Shown: positions 8,502-15,801, counted from the first letter of the stretch. The stretch: DNA of 41,852 nucleotides from Candidatus Saccharimonadota bacterium (GCA_013316435.1 WSMR01000002.1:1-41852); one strand, 5' to 3'. Notes: generated by a model not told the origin, from the sequence alone. A program made the numbers and translations.

Positions 8502-8507
8502 TATAAT
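8502..8507 (+). promoter_or_regulatory. -10 box of ftsK, leaderless spacing
   Basis: TGCTATAAT is followed by 6 nt and the ATG at 8514. The box sits immediately after the pnp stop. Confidence 0.7.
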
Positions 8508-8513
8508 ATATAT

Positions 8514-10898
8514 ATGGCAAAAGCGAGGTCAAAAGGTACAGCAAAGCGTGGGCGTCCGGCAGGAAGTCGGTCGTCTACGCGTGGACGCAAAAAATCTACC
8601 CCGGCGCACGAGCTGCCCGGTGGTTTTTGGCGACAAATTGTGGCAATTTTGTTGGCACTTGTTGGCGTATTTTTGATTTTAACTTGGATGGGTGATGGTG
8701 GGAATTTGCTGAATTCGGTTGACGATGCTTTGACTTCGGTGATTGGTAACGCAAAATTCTTGGTGCCGGTTTTGCTATTTTGGATGGCATATAAGATTTT
8801 CCAGGACAAGAACAATCAATTAGCGCCGGTGGTATGGATTGCTTCAATTTTGTTGATCGTTTGGGTGGCGGGAGCCTTTGGACTAAGCTCAATGGGCAGC
8901 ACGGAACAGAATGGTGGCGTGGCCGGAGATTGGTTAAATGGTTTTATTACGGAACTACTTGATGCTAGTGTAGCAATTATTATTTATGTGATTTTGATAT
9001 TTGTAACTACACTGTTTATTATGCAGACTAATCCATCAGCAGTTGTAGAAAAAGTTGGCGATATGTTTCGTACCAAAGAAGTTGAGGATACTCCCAAGAG
9101 GAGGACTGCCGAGAAGCCTACTAAAACTGCAAAGAAAGATGACATAGAAATTAAGGTAAATAAGGCAACCCCAGCGGAAGAGCCGCTAAAGGTACAACCA
9201 AAGATCGGCATGCTTGGAAAACTTGGGCTCGGCAAGAAAGCTGACAAGAATCATGAACTTAAAGTCTCTGAGCCCGAAAAAACCGAAGAGAAAAAACCGG
9301 CAGCTATGGAGAATTCTGATCGGGCGCTTACGCAGGTGAACGATCCAAACTGGAAGATGCCGACTTTAAGTTTGCTGGAAAAGAAGCAAAATTCGGCCGA
9401 CTCGGGAGATATTCATCAGAATGCAAAGATTATTCAGTCGACTTTGGCGGAGTTTGGGATTGACGTTGAGATGGAAGGTGCAAACGTTGGTCCGCGCGTG
9501 ACACAGTATACGATGCGCCCTCCGCAAGGTGTCAACCTGTCAAAAATTGTTGCGCGTGACAAAGAGTTGGCGCTGAATCTTGCAATGGATAAAATTAGGA
9601 TTGAGGCGCCGATCCCAGGCACGAGGCTGGTCGGTGTGGAGCTTCCGAATCGTAAATCAACTGAGGTGAGGTTGCGCGGTGTGCTGGATAGTGATGAATG
9701 GAAAAAGACCGATGAGCCGCTAACTTTTGCGGTTGGTAAAGATATTTCCGGCAAAGCCGTGGTAGGGAATCTTGGTAAAATGCCGCACCTGCTGATTGCT
9801 GGTACTACCGGTTCGGGTAAGTCGGTCATGACTAATACGCTGATCTCGTCGCTGTTATATCGTAATGCCCCAAGCGACCTAAAATTGATTATTGTCGATC
9901 CGAAGCAGGTTGAGATGGCGCAGTATGAGGATATTCCACATCTTTTGACACCAATTATCACTTCAACCGAAAAGGCGCTTTCGGCGCTCAAGTGGGCGGT
10001 CAACGAAATGGAAAAGCGCTATACTTTGATGGCAGAAGAAAAAGTTAAAAATATCGGTGATTACAACGCAAAGATGGCGAAGAATGCCGCAGGGCAGAGG
10101 AAGAAAAAAGGCGTTGAGAAGATTGAGGTGATTGATGCAGATGACGTTGATACTAAATCAGAAGCCAAAGAAATGGCGCACGATGGCGAACGGATGCCGT
10201 ATATCGTAATCTTGATTGATGAGATGGCGGATTTGATGATGACGGCGGGTAAAGACCTAGAGATGCCAATCGTGCGGATTGCACAGAAAGGTCGTGCCGC
10301 GGGTATTCACTTGGTACTGGCAACTCAGCGTCCAGAGGTAAAAGTGATTACTGGTCTAATTAAGGCTAATGTCCCAGGAAGAATTGCCTTTGCGGTTGGT
10401 AGTCAGATTGATTCGCGCGTGATGCTCGATATGACCGGGGCGGAAAAATTGCTTGGTAAGGGCGATATGTTAATGCTGACAACTGAGATGATGGGCAAAC
10501 CAAAGCGTATTCAGGGCGCGTGGGCGAGTGATGAAGACGTGGCGAAACTGACGGCATTTCTGCGTGCGCAGCGTGGACCTAATTATAACGACGACGTAGT
10601 TTCTCAACCGGTGCAAATTAAGGGTATGGAGCCAATGGGCGGTCTTGAAGGCGGGCTTGGGCGTCGCTTCGATCCGAATGACCCAATCGTGCGTAAGGCG
10701 ATTGAAATTACGCTCAAGAATGGTAAATTCTCTACTTCGTCTTTGCAGACTTGGCTTGGTAAGGGGCACGGATTTGTATCGGGTTTGGCAATTTGGCTAG
10801 AGCAGATTGGCGTAATTGGTCCGGCGGAAGGGCACAAACCGCGAGCAGTGTTGATCTCTTCGATGGAAGAATTCGACGAAAAAGCCAACGCGCATTAG
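8514..10898 (+). CDS. ftsK: DNA translocase FtsK
   Basis: The protein has 794 aa from the leaderless ATG at 8514; an in-frame ATG at 8478 would lie inside pnp. After a basic N-terminus come four membrane segments (about 40-60, 80-98, 105-125 and 150-172). A charged linker follows, then the alpha/beta motor with Walker A GTTGSGKS (430-437), Walker B ILIDEMAD near 563-570, and a C-terminal winged-helix gamma domain (about 730-794). It moves chromosome ends through the closing septum and, in studied bacteria, activates Xer recombination. The linker is short compared with E. coli FtsK, as in SpoIIIE-type proteins. Confidence 0.96.
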   Translation: MAKARSKGTAKRGRPAGSRSSTRGRKKSTPAHELPGGFWRQIVAILLALVGVFLILTWMGDGGNLLNSVDDALTSVIGNAKFLVPVLLFWMAYKIFQDKNNQLAPVVWIASILLIVWVAGAFGLSSMGSTEQNGGVAGDWLNGFITELLDASVAIIIYVILIFVTTLFIMQTNPSAVVEKVGDMFRTKEVEDTPKRRTAEKPTKTAKKDDIEIKVNKATPAEEPLKVQPKIGMLGKLGLGKKADKNHELKVSEPEKTEEKKPAAMENSDRALTQVNDPNWKMPTLSLLEKKQNSADSGDIHQNAKIIQSTLAEFGIDVEMEGANVGPRVTQYTMRPPQGVNLSKIVARDKELALNLAMDKIRIEAPIPGTRLVGVELPNRKSTEVRLRGVLDSDEWKKTDEPLTFAVGKDISGKAVVGNLGKMPHLLIAGTTGSGKSVMTNTLISSLLYRNAPSDLKLIIVDPKQVEMAQYEDIPHLLTPIITSTEKALSALKWAVNEMEKRYTLMAEEKVKNIGDYNAKMAKNAAGQRKKKGVEKIEVIDADDVDTKSEAKEMAHDGERMPYIVILIDEMADLMMTAGKDLEMPIVRIAQKGRAAGIHLVLATQRPEVKVITGLIKANVPGRIAFAVGSQIDSRVMLDMTGAEKLLGKGDMLMLTTEMMGKPKRIQGAWASDEDVAKLTAFLRAQRGPNYNDDVVSQPVQIKGMEPMGGLEGGLGRRFDPNDPIVRKAIEITLKNGKFSTSSLQTWLGKGHGFVSGLAIWLEQIGVIGPAEGHKPRAVLISSMEEFDEKANAH

Positions 10899-10907
10899 TG
10901 CTTATGG

Positions 10908-10913
10908 TATAAT
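10908..10913 (+). promoter_or_regulatory. -10 box of the HdeD-like gene
   Basis: TATAAT follows an extended TGG element. The ATG lies 28 nt downstream, with an AGGAGG ribosome binding site between, so this gene has a conventional leader. Confidence 0.65.
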
Positions 10914-10940
10914 AAGTACAAGAATAAAATAGGAGGCAAA

Positions 10941-11603
10941 ATGGCAACAAAAAAGTCGGGTGCCAAAAAAACGACGTCGCAGTCCACGAAAACTGCTCGT
11001 CCGAAGAAATCCGCAAGTACCAGCAACGCTAAAAGTAACAAAGCCACAGAGGAGATATTGATTCGTCGCGCGAAGAGCACGAACTGGCTGTCGATTTTGG
11101 AATCGGTAGTAATTGGCGTTTTGGGCGTGTTTTTGATTACCAATCCGACCTGGATTACGCAGATTATTTTTTATATCATCGGTATCTTCTTGATGGTCAA
11201 AGGTGTTTACAAAATTGTTAATTATTTTGTGGTACACGGAAAGAGCGATTTTTATAATAACGATTTGCTCTACGGTGTAATTGCGCTGATTTTTGGGATT
11301 CTGATTGTGATCCTATGGGAGAAGTTGAGTGATGCGATCGGGATTGTTGTCGGTGCATGGATGATTTATGGTGCGCTGGTACGCTTGAACGCGGCTATCA
11401 AGCTTCACGCTGCAGAGGCGAAGAATTGGTTCTATGTACTACTGCTTTCGCTATTAATGCTTGCGCTTGGTATTTATCTAATTATTTATGCCGGAGCTGG
11501 ATTTATCGTTCAAATCGTCGGTATAGTGATGATTATTGCGGCCATTGTTGGGGTGATTGACGACGCAGTTTATATGAAGGAGCTAAGCGAACTTTCTAAA
11601 TAA
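10941..11603 (+). CDS. HdeD/DUF308-like membrane protein
   Basis: The protein has 220 aa. A Lys/Ser/Thr-rich basic N-terminus (~45 residues) is followed by five or six hydrophobic segments arranged as short helical hairpins, the pattern of DUF308/HdeD family proteins (for example SVVIGVLGVFLITNP and GIFLMVKGVYKIVNYF). In enterobacteria HdeD is linked to acid resistance; no function is established for CPR relatives. A strong AGGAGG site supports the start. The gene ends just before a hairpin that also carries the tRNA-Asp promoter. Confidence 0.65.
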   Translation: MATKKSGAKKTTSQSTKTARPKKSASTSNAKSNKATEEILIRRAKSTNWLSILESVVIGVLGVFLITNPTWITQIIFYIIGIFLMVKGVYKIVNYFVVHGKSDFYNNDLLYGVIALIFGILIVILWEKLSDAIGIVVGAWMIYGALVRLNAAIKLHAAEAKNWFYVLLLSLLMLALGIYLIIYAGAGFIVQIVGIVMIIAAIVGVIDDAVYMKELSELSK

Positions 11604-11610
11604 GAAAATC

Positions 11611-11645
11611 CCCACATCGCCCTTGCTAAAAAAGGCGATGTGGGT
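11611..11645 (+). terminator. Hairpin terminator overlapping the tRNA-Asp promoter
   Basis: CCCACATCGCC and GGCGATGTGGG form an 11-bp stem. The loop carries TTGCTA (11623-11628), a good -35 box, and TATAAT (11646-11651) follows 17 bp later, so terminator and tRNA promoter share the same DNA. Confidence 0.7.
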
Positions 11646-11660
11646 TATAATGAGCCTAGT

Positions 11661-11737
11661 GGAATCGTAGCTCAGTTGGTTAGAGCGCTGCCCTGTCACG
11701 GCAGAGGTCGCGAGTTCGAGTCTCGTCGGTTCCGCCA
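11661..11737 (+). tRNA. tRNA-Asp (anticodon GTC)
   Basis: A complete cloverleaf: acceptor GGAATCG/CGGTTCC, anticodon stem CTGCC/GGCAG with loop CTGTCAC (anticodon GTC), a T-arm with GTTCGAG, and an encoded CCA. The promoter is embedded in the preceding hairpin and a terminator follows at 11752. Confidence 0.96.
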
Positions 11738-11751
11738 TTAATGGAATAGGG

Positions 11752-11772
11752 AAGACCGTGATGGTCTTTTTT
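11752..11772 (+). terminator. tRNA-Asp terminator
   Basis: AAGACC/GGTCTT stem with a 5-nt loop, running into a T6 tract. Confidence 0.8.
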
Positions 11773-11814
11773 GTTGCACATTCTAACGTAATTGTTGCGG
11801 TTTACTACCTCTCT

Positions 11815-12021
11815 TCACCCCTCCCGTACCACACAGCGAACGGCAAAACCGTACCCGCGGTAATTGTTATTTTGAGGGCGGACAGCCGTCTGGTACGTAC
11901 CCAAGTAGTGACCGTAGGTAGCAGAGCCAGCAGTAGTAGACCACCAGTAGCCAGACGTGACGCGTGCGTAGACGCCGCCATACGAGCGATAGTAGTAGCC
12001 CGTACGGAGAAAGTTGAGAGG
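11815..12021 (-). repeat. FISUMP-like C-terminal cassette 1 (start-less)
   Basis: On the minus strand this reads ~69 codons starting PLNFLRTG, with WWSTTAGSA in the middle, ending RGYGFAVRCVVREG and TGA. The pattern (RTGxY, xWWS, xRGYGFxVRCV) matches the C-terminus of Fibrobacter-succinogenes-type major paralogous (FISUMP) domains, which have a C-type-lectin-like fold. There is no upstream start, signal peptide or ribosome binding site, so it is a fragment. Its 3' end lies 43 bp from the tRNA-Asp terminator. The last ~47 bp are nearly identical to cassettes 2-4, while the middle differs at many codons. Confidence 0.75.
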
Positions 12022-12051
12022 ATTGCTCTCTATTGGCGTGATAAAGTATGA

Positions 12052-12057
12052 TATAAT
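12052..12057 (+). promoter_or_regulatory. -10 box of tRNA-Thr
   Basis: TGATATAAT lies 8 nt before the tRNA-Thr 5' end. No good -35 box is seen. Confidence 0.6.
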
Positions 12058-12065
12058 GTTTTTAT

Positions 12066-12141
12066 GCCGTTGTAGCTCAGTTGGTAGAGCAGCTCATTCG
12101 TAACGAGCAGGTCGCTGGTTCAAGCCCAGTCAACGGCTCCA
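12066..12141 (+). tRNA. tRNA-Thr (anticodon CGT)
   Basis: Acceptor GCCGTTG/CAACGGC, loop TTCGTAA (anticodon CGT, reading ACG), and an encoded CCA. The anticodon stem has an A-C mismatch next to the loop. A strong terminator follows. Confidence 0.93.
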
Positions 12142-12151
12142 GGCATTATCA

Positions 12152-12193
12152 AATAGAGACAGTCTATGGGCTGTCTCTATTGTGTTTGTTTTT
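12152..12193 (+). terminator. tRNA-Thr terminator
   Basis: AATAGAGACAG/CTGTCTCTATT, an 11-bp stem followed by T-rich sequence. Confidence 0.85.
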
Positions 12194-12281
12194 ACTCCTC
12201 TCTCGTAAAACCTACGGTTTTACTCTCCTCGGGCGTCGACTCAAAAGAAAAAGTTTTTTCTTCACCCGTCTCCTACGAGGT

Positions 12282-12480
12282 TCACCCCTCCCGTACCACA
12301 CAGCGAACGGCAAAACCGTACCCGCGGTAACCGTTACTCTGAGGGAAGACAATCGTCGGATACGTGCCCAAGTAGTGACCATGAGTAGCAGAATCAGCAG
12401 CAGTAGACCACCAGTGGCCAAACGTGACGCGTTCGTTGATGAGACCATTCGAGCGATCGTAGTAGCCCGTACGGAGAAAG
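12282..12480 (-). repeat. FISUMP-like C-terminal cassette 2 (start-less)
   Basis: It has the same 64-codon core length as cassette 1, without indels: LRTGYYDR…, HWWSTAADSA…, ending RGYGFAVRCVVREG and TGA. Against cassette 1 about half of the codons between the 5' block and the 3' tail differ, mostly changing the amino acid, yet the last ~47 bp are identical even at silent positions. It has no start codon or signal peptide. A 12-bp hairpin lies right at its 5' side. Its 3' end faces the tRNA-Thr terminator ~90 bp away. Confidence 0.75.
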
Positions 12481-12484
12481 TAAC

Positions 12485-12525
12485 AAACTCCACAAATGTT
12501 GGATTTTTTCGAGTTTGTGGAGTTT
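12485..12525. terminator. Long hairpin next to cassette 2
   Basis: AAACTCCACAAA/TTTGTGGAGTTT forms a perfect 12-bp stem with a 17-nt loop that holds a T6 run. It may terminate the minus-strand hydrolase gene; it sits exactly at the 5' border of cassette 2. Confidence 0.55.
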
Positions 12526-12583
12526 AAACAATCTATCGATCCCTGTTGCTGTTTTTATTTTCTTTTTGACGAGAGAGTTAAGC

Positions 12584-13594
12584 TTAAATATGCCGGATGC
12601 GGTTTTTGGTCTGATAATTAATTTGTTCAGTCTCAATCATTGGATAACTGATTAATTTTTTGCTATCTATTTTAGTTTTATGCATTTCTACGGCCGAAAT
12701 TTGATGGTTGTCATAAGTTGTATAGTAGCAAATACCTTTATCGAGGTTATAACCGGACGAATAAACTGTGATTTCGTAGGAATCGGATTTTACTTCATTA
12801 GACCCGCGTGACTGATCGCAAGAATGGAGAATATGGAAATATTGGCTGATACTGCTTTGCTCGTCATCGGCAGACTGAGCGTGCGACTTATGGAAGCAGG
12901 CGCGCACAAAACGCGACTGTGAGTCTAACCCGCCAGGCAAATTACGAGTGCCAATTCCGCGACCATAATACGACAAGTTCAGCTTGGGCGCAAAGGAGTT
13001 TTTGGGATCTTTGGGAGAAATTGTCATGTAATTATTAAGTTGGAAAAGTTGTGCAGGGAAGGGTGGGTTATTGGTTAAAACACCGATAGGGTTATCATAA
13101 ATCATCAAGCCCGCGGCGGTTGATTCGACTGTGATTGACCGCTTGGCGTCGGCAATAATCCAGTGCAGCTCAGCAACCGGCAATTTATCGCTAAAATTAT
13201 TGTTGTAGAAGCTCATTTTTTGAACCAAACGCTCGGCTTCGTCGACATTGGCACATTGCGAAAGTACCCACGGAATAAATTCCCATGGAGCAATATTGTC
13301 TTTTGTTTGATCAAGAGGGAAGAATTTTGCATTACCGACAAAGTTAAGTCCAGCGACCCCGAGACCTTTTTCGTTGATGGCATCATAATAGAGAGGATAG
13401 TTACTGCCGTTATCATCTTTTACCACGTAAGCAACGCCAATAATAGCATGGTGATTGTCGAGCGTGCCTGCTTCACGGAAGTTTAGCGGGAATTTGCGCG
13501 GGGTAATCGTGATAGTCTCATCATAAGAGTATTCCAGATCAAGATTTCTGCCAAAATAAGTATTTCGAGTTTTATAAACAATAGACGTGCACAT
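12584..13594 (-). CDS. cbh: Choloylglycine hydrolase family (bile salt hydrolase / penicillin V acylase)
   Basis: The 336-aa protein is an Ntn-type linear-amide C-N hydrolase. Cys2 (MCTSIV) is the expected nucleophile after Met removal. R16 and D19 (GRNLDLE), N84 (GVAGLNF), N175 (GVLTNNP) and R228 (DSQSRFVR) match the catalytic set of Clostridium and Lactobacillus bile salt hydrolases, with similar overall length. It has no signal peptide, so it is cytosolic. A strong GGGAGG site precedes the ATG. Family substrates include conjugated bile salts, penicillin V and N-acyl homoserine lactones; the substrate here is not decided by sequence. Its position among tRNAs and cassettes suggests an acquired gene. 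Confidence 0.88.
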   Translation of the reverse strand: MCTSIVYKTRNTYFGRNLDLEYSYDETITITPRKFPLNFREAGTLDNHHAIIGVAYVVKDDNGSNYPLYYDAINEKGLGVAGLNFVGNAKFFPLDQTKDNIAPWEFIPWVLSQCANVDEAERLVQKMSFYNNNFSDKLPVAELHWIIADAKRSITVESTAAGLMIYDNPIGVLTNNPPFPAQLFQLNNYMTISPKDPKNSFAPKLNLSYYGRGIGTRNLPGGLDSQSRFVRACFHKSHAQSADDEQSSISQYFHILHSCDQSRGSNEVKSDSYEITVYSSGYNLDKGICYYTTYDNHQISAVEMHKTKIDSKKLISYPMIETEQINYQTKNRIRHI

Positions 13595-13641
13595 TCTTAC
13601 CTCCCTTTTCGTTAATTATAGCATAATCATTATAGCGCATA

Positions 13642-13668
13642 GAAAAACCTCCAGTATTGGAGGGCTTT
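13642..13668 (-). terminator. tRNA-Phe terminator
   Basis: CCTCCA/TGGAGG stem with a GTAT/ATAC loop; on the minus strand it is followed by a T5 tract. Confidence 0.75.
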
Positions 13669-13671
13669 CTA

Positions 13672-13747
13672 TGGTGGTTCCGGTCGGACTTGAACCAACG
13701 ACACAAGGCTCTTCAGGCCTCTGCTCTACCAACTGAGCTACAGAACC
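13672..13747 (-). tRNA. tRNA-Phe (anticodon GAA)
   Basis: Minus-strand cloverleaf: acceptor GGTTCTG/CGGAACC, loop CTGAAGA (anticodon GAA), GGTTCAA T-arm and an encoded CCA. A TATAAT box lies ~9 nt upstream on the minus strand. Confidence 0.94.
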
Positions 13748-13922
13748 ATAAAGACATTATAACATAAAAATTCTAGAATGTGTAGAACTTCAGCAAAAAC
13801 CTCTTAAAAATACACAAAAATAACCCCAGTTTTTCTTAACACACCGTAAAGTTTTGGGAAAAGTCTAGAATTTGTGCGGGCGGGGATTATCTATAATTAC
13901 AGTGGGCGGGAGAAGGGAAGAA

Positions 13923-14816
13923 ATGCTAAAAGTTGCGGTATTTGGTATTGGACGGGGTGGAGAAGCCGTAGCTCAATATCTATCGACGGAATTAGGCACC
14001 GTAGAAATAATCGAAGTAATTGATTGGTCGAGTTCGAAAAATGTTTATCGTGACCCGAAAGTAATGCGTCAAATTGCTTGCCATTTTATATCGCCATACA
14101 TCGGAAAAGTAGATTTAGTAGTTTTGGCGGATTATGCATTGTCATTGGTGACAAACTCTCTCAAAAAACAGTGGCCTGAACAAAAGATCATTAGCATGGA
14201 AGTTGACTTTCGTCATGCGCCAAAATCTTGTCAAAATGCAAATGTTGTCACCTTGATCGCCAATGGGATCTTATTCCAATCGAAACTCGGAAGAGAAATC
14301 TGCAGACAGTTGTCTAGTACTAAGGTTATTCTTCCGGATTGCTCGGGATGGGAAGGTTTAATTGATAGCGGTGATATGTCGAAAGATATTTTGGAAATTG
14401 AGCTTAGCAAAACCTTCACCTTGGCTAGTAGTCGCAACCCTATCTCTCGCCATCAAAAGAAATTTTTGGACGGAAATCTTAGTTTACGATCAGAAGTAAT
14501 CAAATTTTTGTTGCGCACTACGCCAGCTGCGCGACCTAGTTTGGCGCTAGCTGGAGTGGGCGAGACGGGTATGAGGACGGAGGATACTAGCTCTAGCTGC
14601 AACGTCTCGCTGAGTGGTTTTACTTCCCGTTCTAGGCGACGATTGCCATCTCCGCAGGTGGCGTACCTACTCGGTACACATTTTTGGAACGTCGAAGATG
14701 ATTTGCAAGAGATATTTGGTTACGGAACTTTAGTAGTGGACTTTCGTAGGAAGTTGCTACACGATGTCTGTTTAGCGTTGAGGTTGAGGGGACTTGATGG
14801 GCGTCTAGGTGAATGA
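13923..14816 (+). CDS. Degenerate Asp/Glu racemase (MurI)-like protein
   Basis: The protein has 297 aa from the ATG at 13923 (GGGAAG site). The N-terminal half follows the glutamate racemase layout: a glycine-rich first loop (VFGIGRGGEAV in place of DSGVGG), a loop near IDWSSSKNVYRD, and VDLVVLADYALSLVTN where active MurI has an ACNT motif. A second cysteine may persist in VILPDCSGWEG, where MurI has GCTH. Loss of the first cysteine argues against normal racemase activity. The C-terminal ~100 residues are not recognisable. A TATAAT box near 13891 is the likely promoter. The similarity is by pattern only, so the family call is tentative. Confidence 0.5.
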   Translation: MLKVAVFGIGRGGEAVAQYLSTELGTVEIIEVIDWSSSKNVYRDPKVMRQIACHFISPYIGKVDLVVLADYALSLVTNSLKKQWPEQKIISMEVDFRHAPKSCQNANVVTLIANGILFQSKLGREICRQLSSTKVILPDCSGWEGLIDSGDMSKDILEIELSKTFTLASSRNPISRHQKKFLDGNLSLRSEVIKFLLRTTPAARPSLALAGVGETGMRTEDTSSSCNVSLSGFTSRSRRRLPSPQVAYLLGTHFWNVEDDLQEIFGYGTLVVDFRRKLLHDVCLALRLRGLDGRLGE

Positions 14817-14846
14817 GCCGTACTTGTGGCAACAGGGGAGAAGTGC

Positions 14847-14852
14847 TATAAT
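14847..14852 (+). promoter_or_regulatory. -10 box of tRNA-Leu
   Basis: An extended TGCTATAAT lies 8-9 nt before the tRNA 5' end. Confidence 0.65.
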
Positions 14853-14860
14853 TTAGACAA

Positions 14861-14945
14861 CCCCGGATGGCGGAATTGGTATACGCGTTCGACTTAAAAT
14901 CGAATGAGGAAACTCATATGGGTTCAAGTCCCATTCCGGGGACCA
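14861..14945 (+). tRNA. tRNA-Leu (anticodon TAA)
   Basis: An 85-nt class II tRNA: acceptor CCCCGGA/TCCGGGG, anticodon stem TTCGA/TCGAA with loop CTTAAAA (anticodon TAA), a long variable arm, and an encoded CCA. Confidence 0.95.
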
Positions 14946-14954
14946 AGGATTAGG

Positions 14955-14977
14955 AGTTCCGTAGGTGGAACTTTTTT
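14955..14977 (+). terminator. tRNA-Leu terminator
   Basis: AGTTCC/GGAACT stem followed by T6, just before the 3' end of cassette 3. Confidence 0.8.
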
Positions 14978-14985
14978 GTTTTTTC

Positions 14986-15195
14986 TCACCCCTCCCGTAC
15001 CACACAGCGAACGGCAAAACCGTGCCCGCGGTAGGTCCTAGGCTGAGAACCGACTACACCAGGATATACATATAGATAGTAACCCTGTGAGTCCACACCA
15101 CTTATCCTAGACCACCAATATCCGCCCAGTATGCGTGCCCCGATATTACCTTCAGATTGGCTATTGTAGACGCCCGTACGGAGAAAGTTGAGAGG
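14986..15195 (-). repeat. FISUMP-like C-terminal cassette 3 (start-less)
   Basis: Minus-strand reading PLNFLRTGVYNS…, GGYWWSRIS…, ending YRGHGFAVRCVVREG and TGA. It is the most divergent core (one codon longer), but its 5' block of 24 bp is identical to cassette 1 and its 3' tail differs by only a base or two from the others. An ATG at 15219 precedes it in frame with a GGAG only 2 nt away, giving at most a 77-aa peptide without a real signal sequence. The 3' end is 9 bp from the tRNA-Leu terminator. Confidence 0.72.
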
Positions 15196-15424
15196 AAGTA
15201 GTAAATAATGTATACTCATTTCTCCAATCTGTAAATTCTATCACTTTTACAGTATTCTTGTCATTTTTATCGATTTTTAGCAACTTTTTGAACATAATTT
15301 GCCGTATTCTAGTACTTAGAGTCTATACAGACGATTTTAGCTTTTTCGCGTGGTGGGGTAGCCATAAGAAGTTTGTAGCGATCCTAGGGCTTCCTAAGCA
15401 TGGCCAAGAATTTAATAAATTATC
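15196..15424. other. Spacer between head-to-head cassettes 3 and 4
   Basis: About 230 bp of AT-rich sequence separate the 5' ends of two divergently oriented cassettes. A 121-aa plus-strand reading frame from 15258 runs across it and through cassette 4 in the wrong frame; I do not consider it a gene. No promoter, tRNA or repeat is evident. Confidence 0.5.
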
Positions 15425-15623
15425 CCTCTTCTCCGTACGGGCTTCTACGATCGCTCGTATGGCGGCATCGTCGTACGCGTCACGTATGGCTTCTGGTGGT
15501 CTACTACTGCTGGCTCTGCTACGCACGGTCACTTCTTGGTTACGTCCCCGACGAATGTCACTCCCCACGATAACTATTACCGCGGGTACGGTTTTGCCGT
15601 TCGCTGTGTGGTACGGGAGGTGA
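15425..15623 (+). repeat. FISUMP-like C-terminal cassette 4 (start-less, 3' frameshift)
   Basis: Plus-strand reading LLRTGFYDRS…, FWWSTTAGSA…, YRGYGFAVRCVVRE. It aligns without indels to cassettes 1 and 2 until the final codons, where two G are missing (GGAGGTGA instead of GGAGGGGTGA), so the normal stop is out of frame. It lies ~83 bp upstream of tRNA-Ser, with its 3' end toward the tRNA as in all other copies. No start or signal peptide is seen. Confidence 0.72.
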
Positions 15624-15670
15624 AGAATTGCAAGGTTCAATGACAAACGGCGAAACACGACCTGGACTAT

Positions 15671-15699
15671 TTGTATAAGAGATACGTCTGTGTTATAAT
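15671..15699 (+). promoter_or_regulatory. Promoter of tRNA-Ser/tRNA-Met
   Basis: TTGTAT and TATAAT (extended TGT) are separated by 17 bp; the tRNA starts 8 nt after the -10 box. Confidence 0.7.
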
Positions 15700-15706
15700 G
15701 GGACAT

Positions 15707-15792
15707 GGAAGGGTGGCCGAGTGGTTTAAGGCACCGGTCTTGAAAACCGGCAGGTTAACGCCTCGCAGGTTCGAATCCTGTCCCTTCCGCCA
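15707..15792 (+). tRNA. tRNA-Ser (anticodon TGA)
   Basis: An 86-nt class II tRNA: acceptor GGAAGGG/CCCTTCC, anticodon stem CCGGT/ACCGG with loop CTTGAAA (anticodon TGA), a long variable arm, and an encoded CCA. Confidence 0.95.
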
Positions 15793-15801
15793 GAAGAGCA
15801 T

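Noticed and set aside
12212-12493. 93-aa minus-strand frame over cassette 2
   Set aside because: It is a different minus-strand frame from the one matching the RGYGFAVRCV pattern; its peptide is low-complexity Arg/Thr/Val with no family match.
12081-12527. 148-aa plus-strand frame across tRNA-Thr and cassette 2
   Set aside because: It starts inside a tRNA and runs antisense through the cassette; the FISUMP-like reading is on the opposite strand.
15258-15623. 121-aa plus-strand frame across the spacer and cassette 4
   Set aside because: It reads the cassette in the wrong frame and has no ribosome binding site.
11812-15625. Complete diversity-generating retroelement in the window
   Set aside because: No reverse transcriptase, Avd-type protein or obvious adenine-rich template repeat is present; several variable sites show C/T changes at silent positions, so A-specific mutagenesis is not demonstrated.
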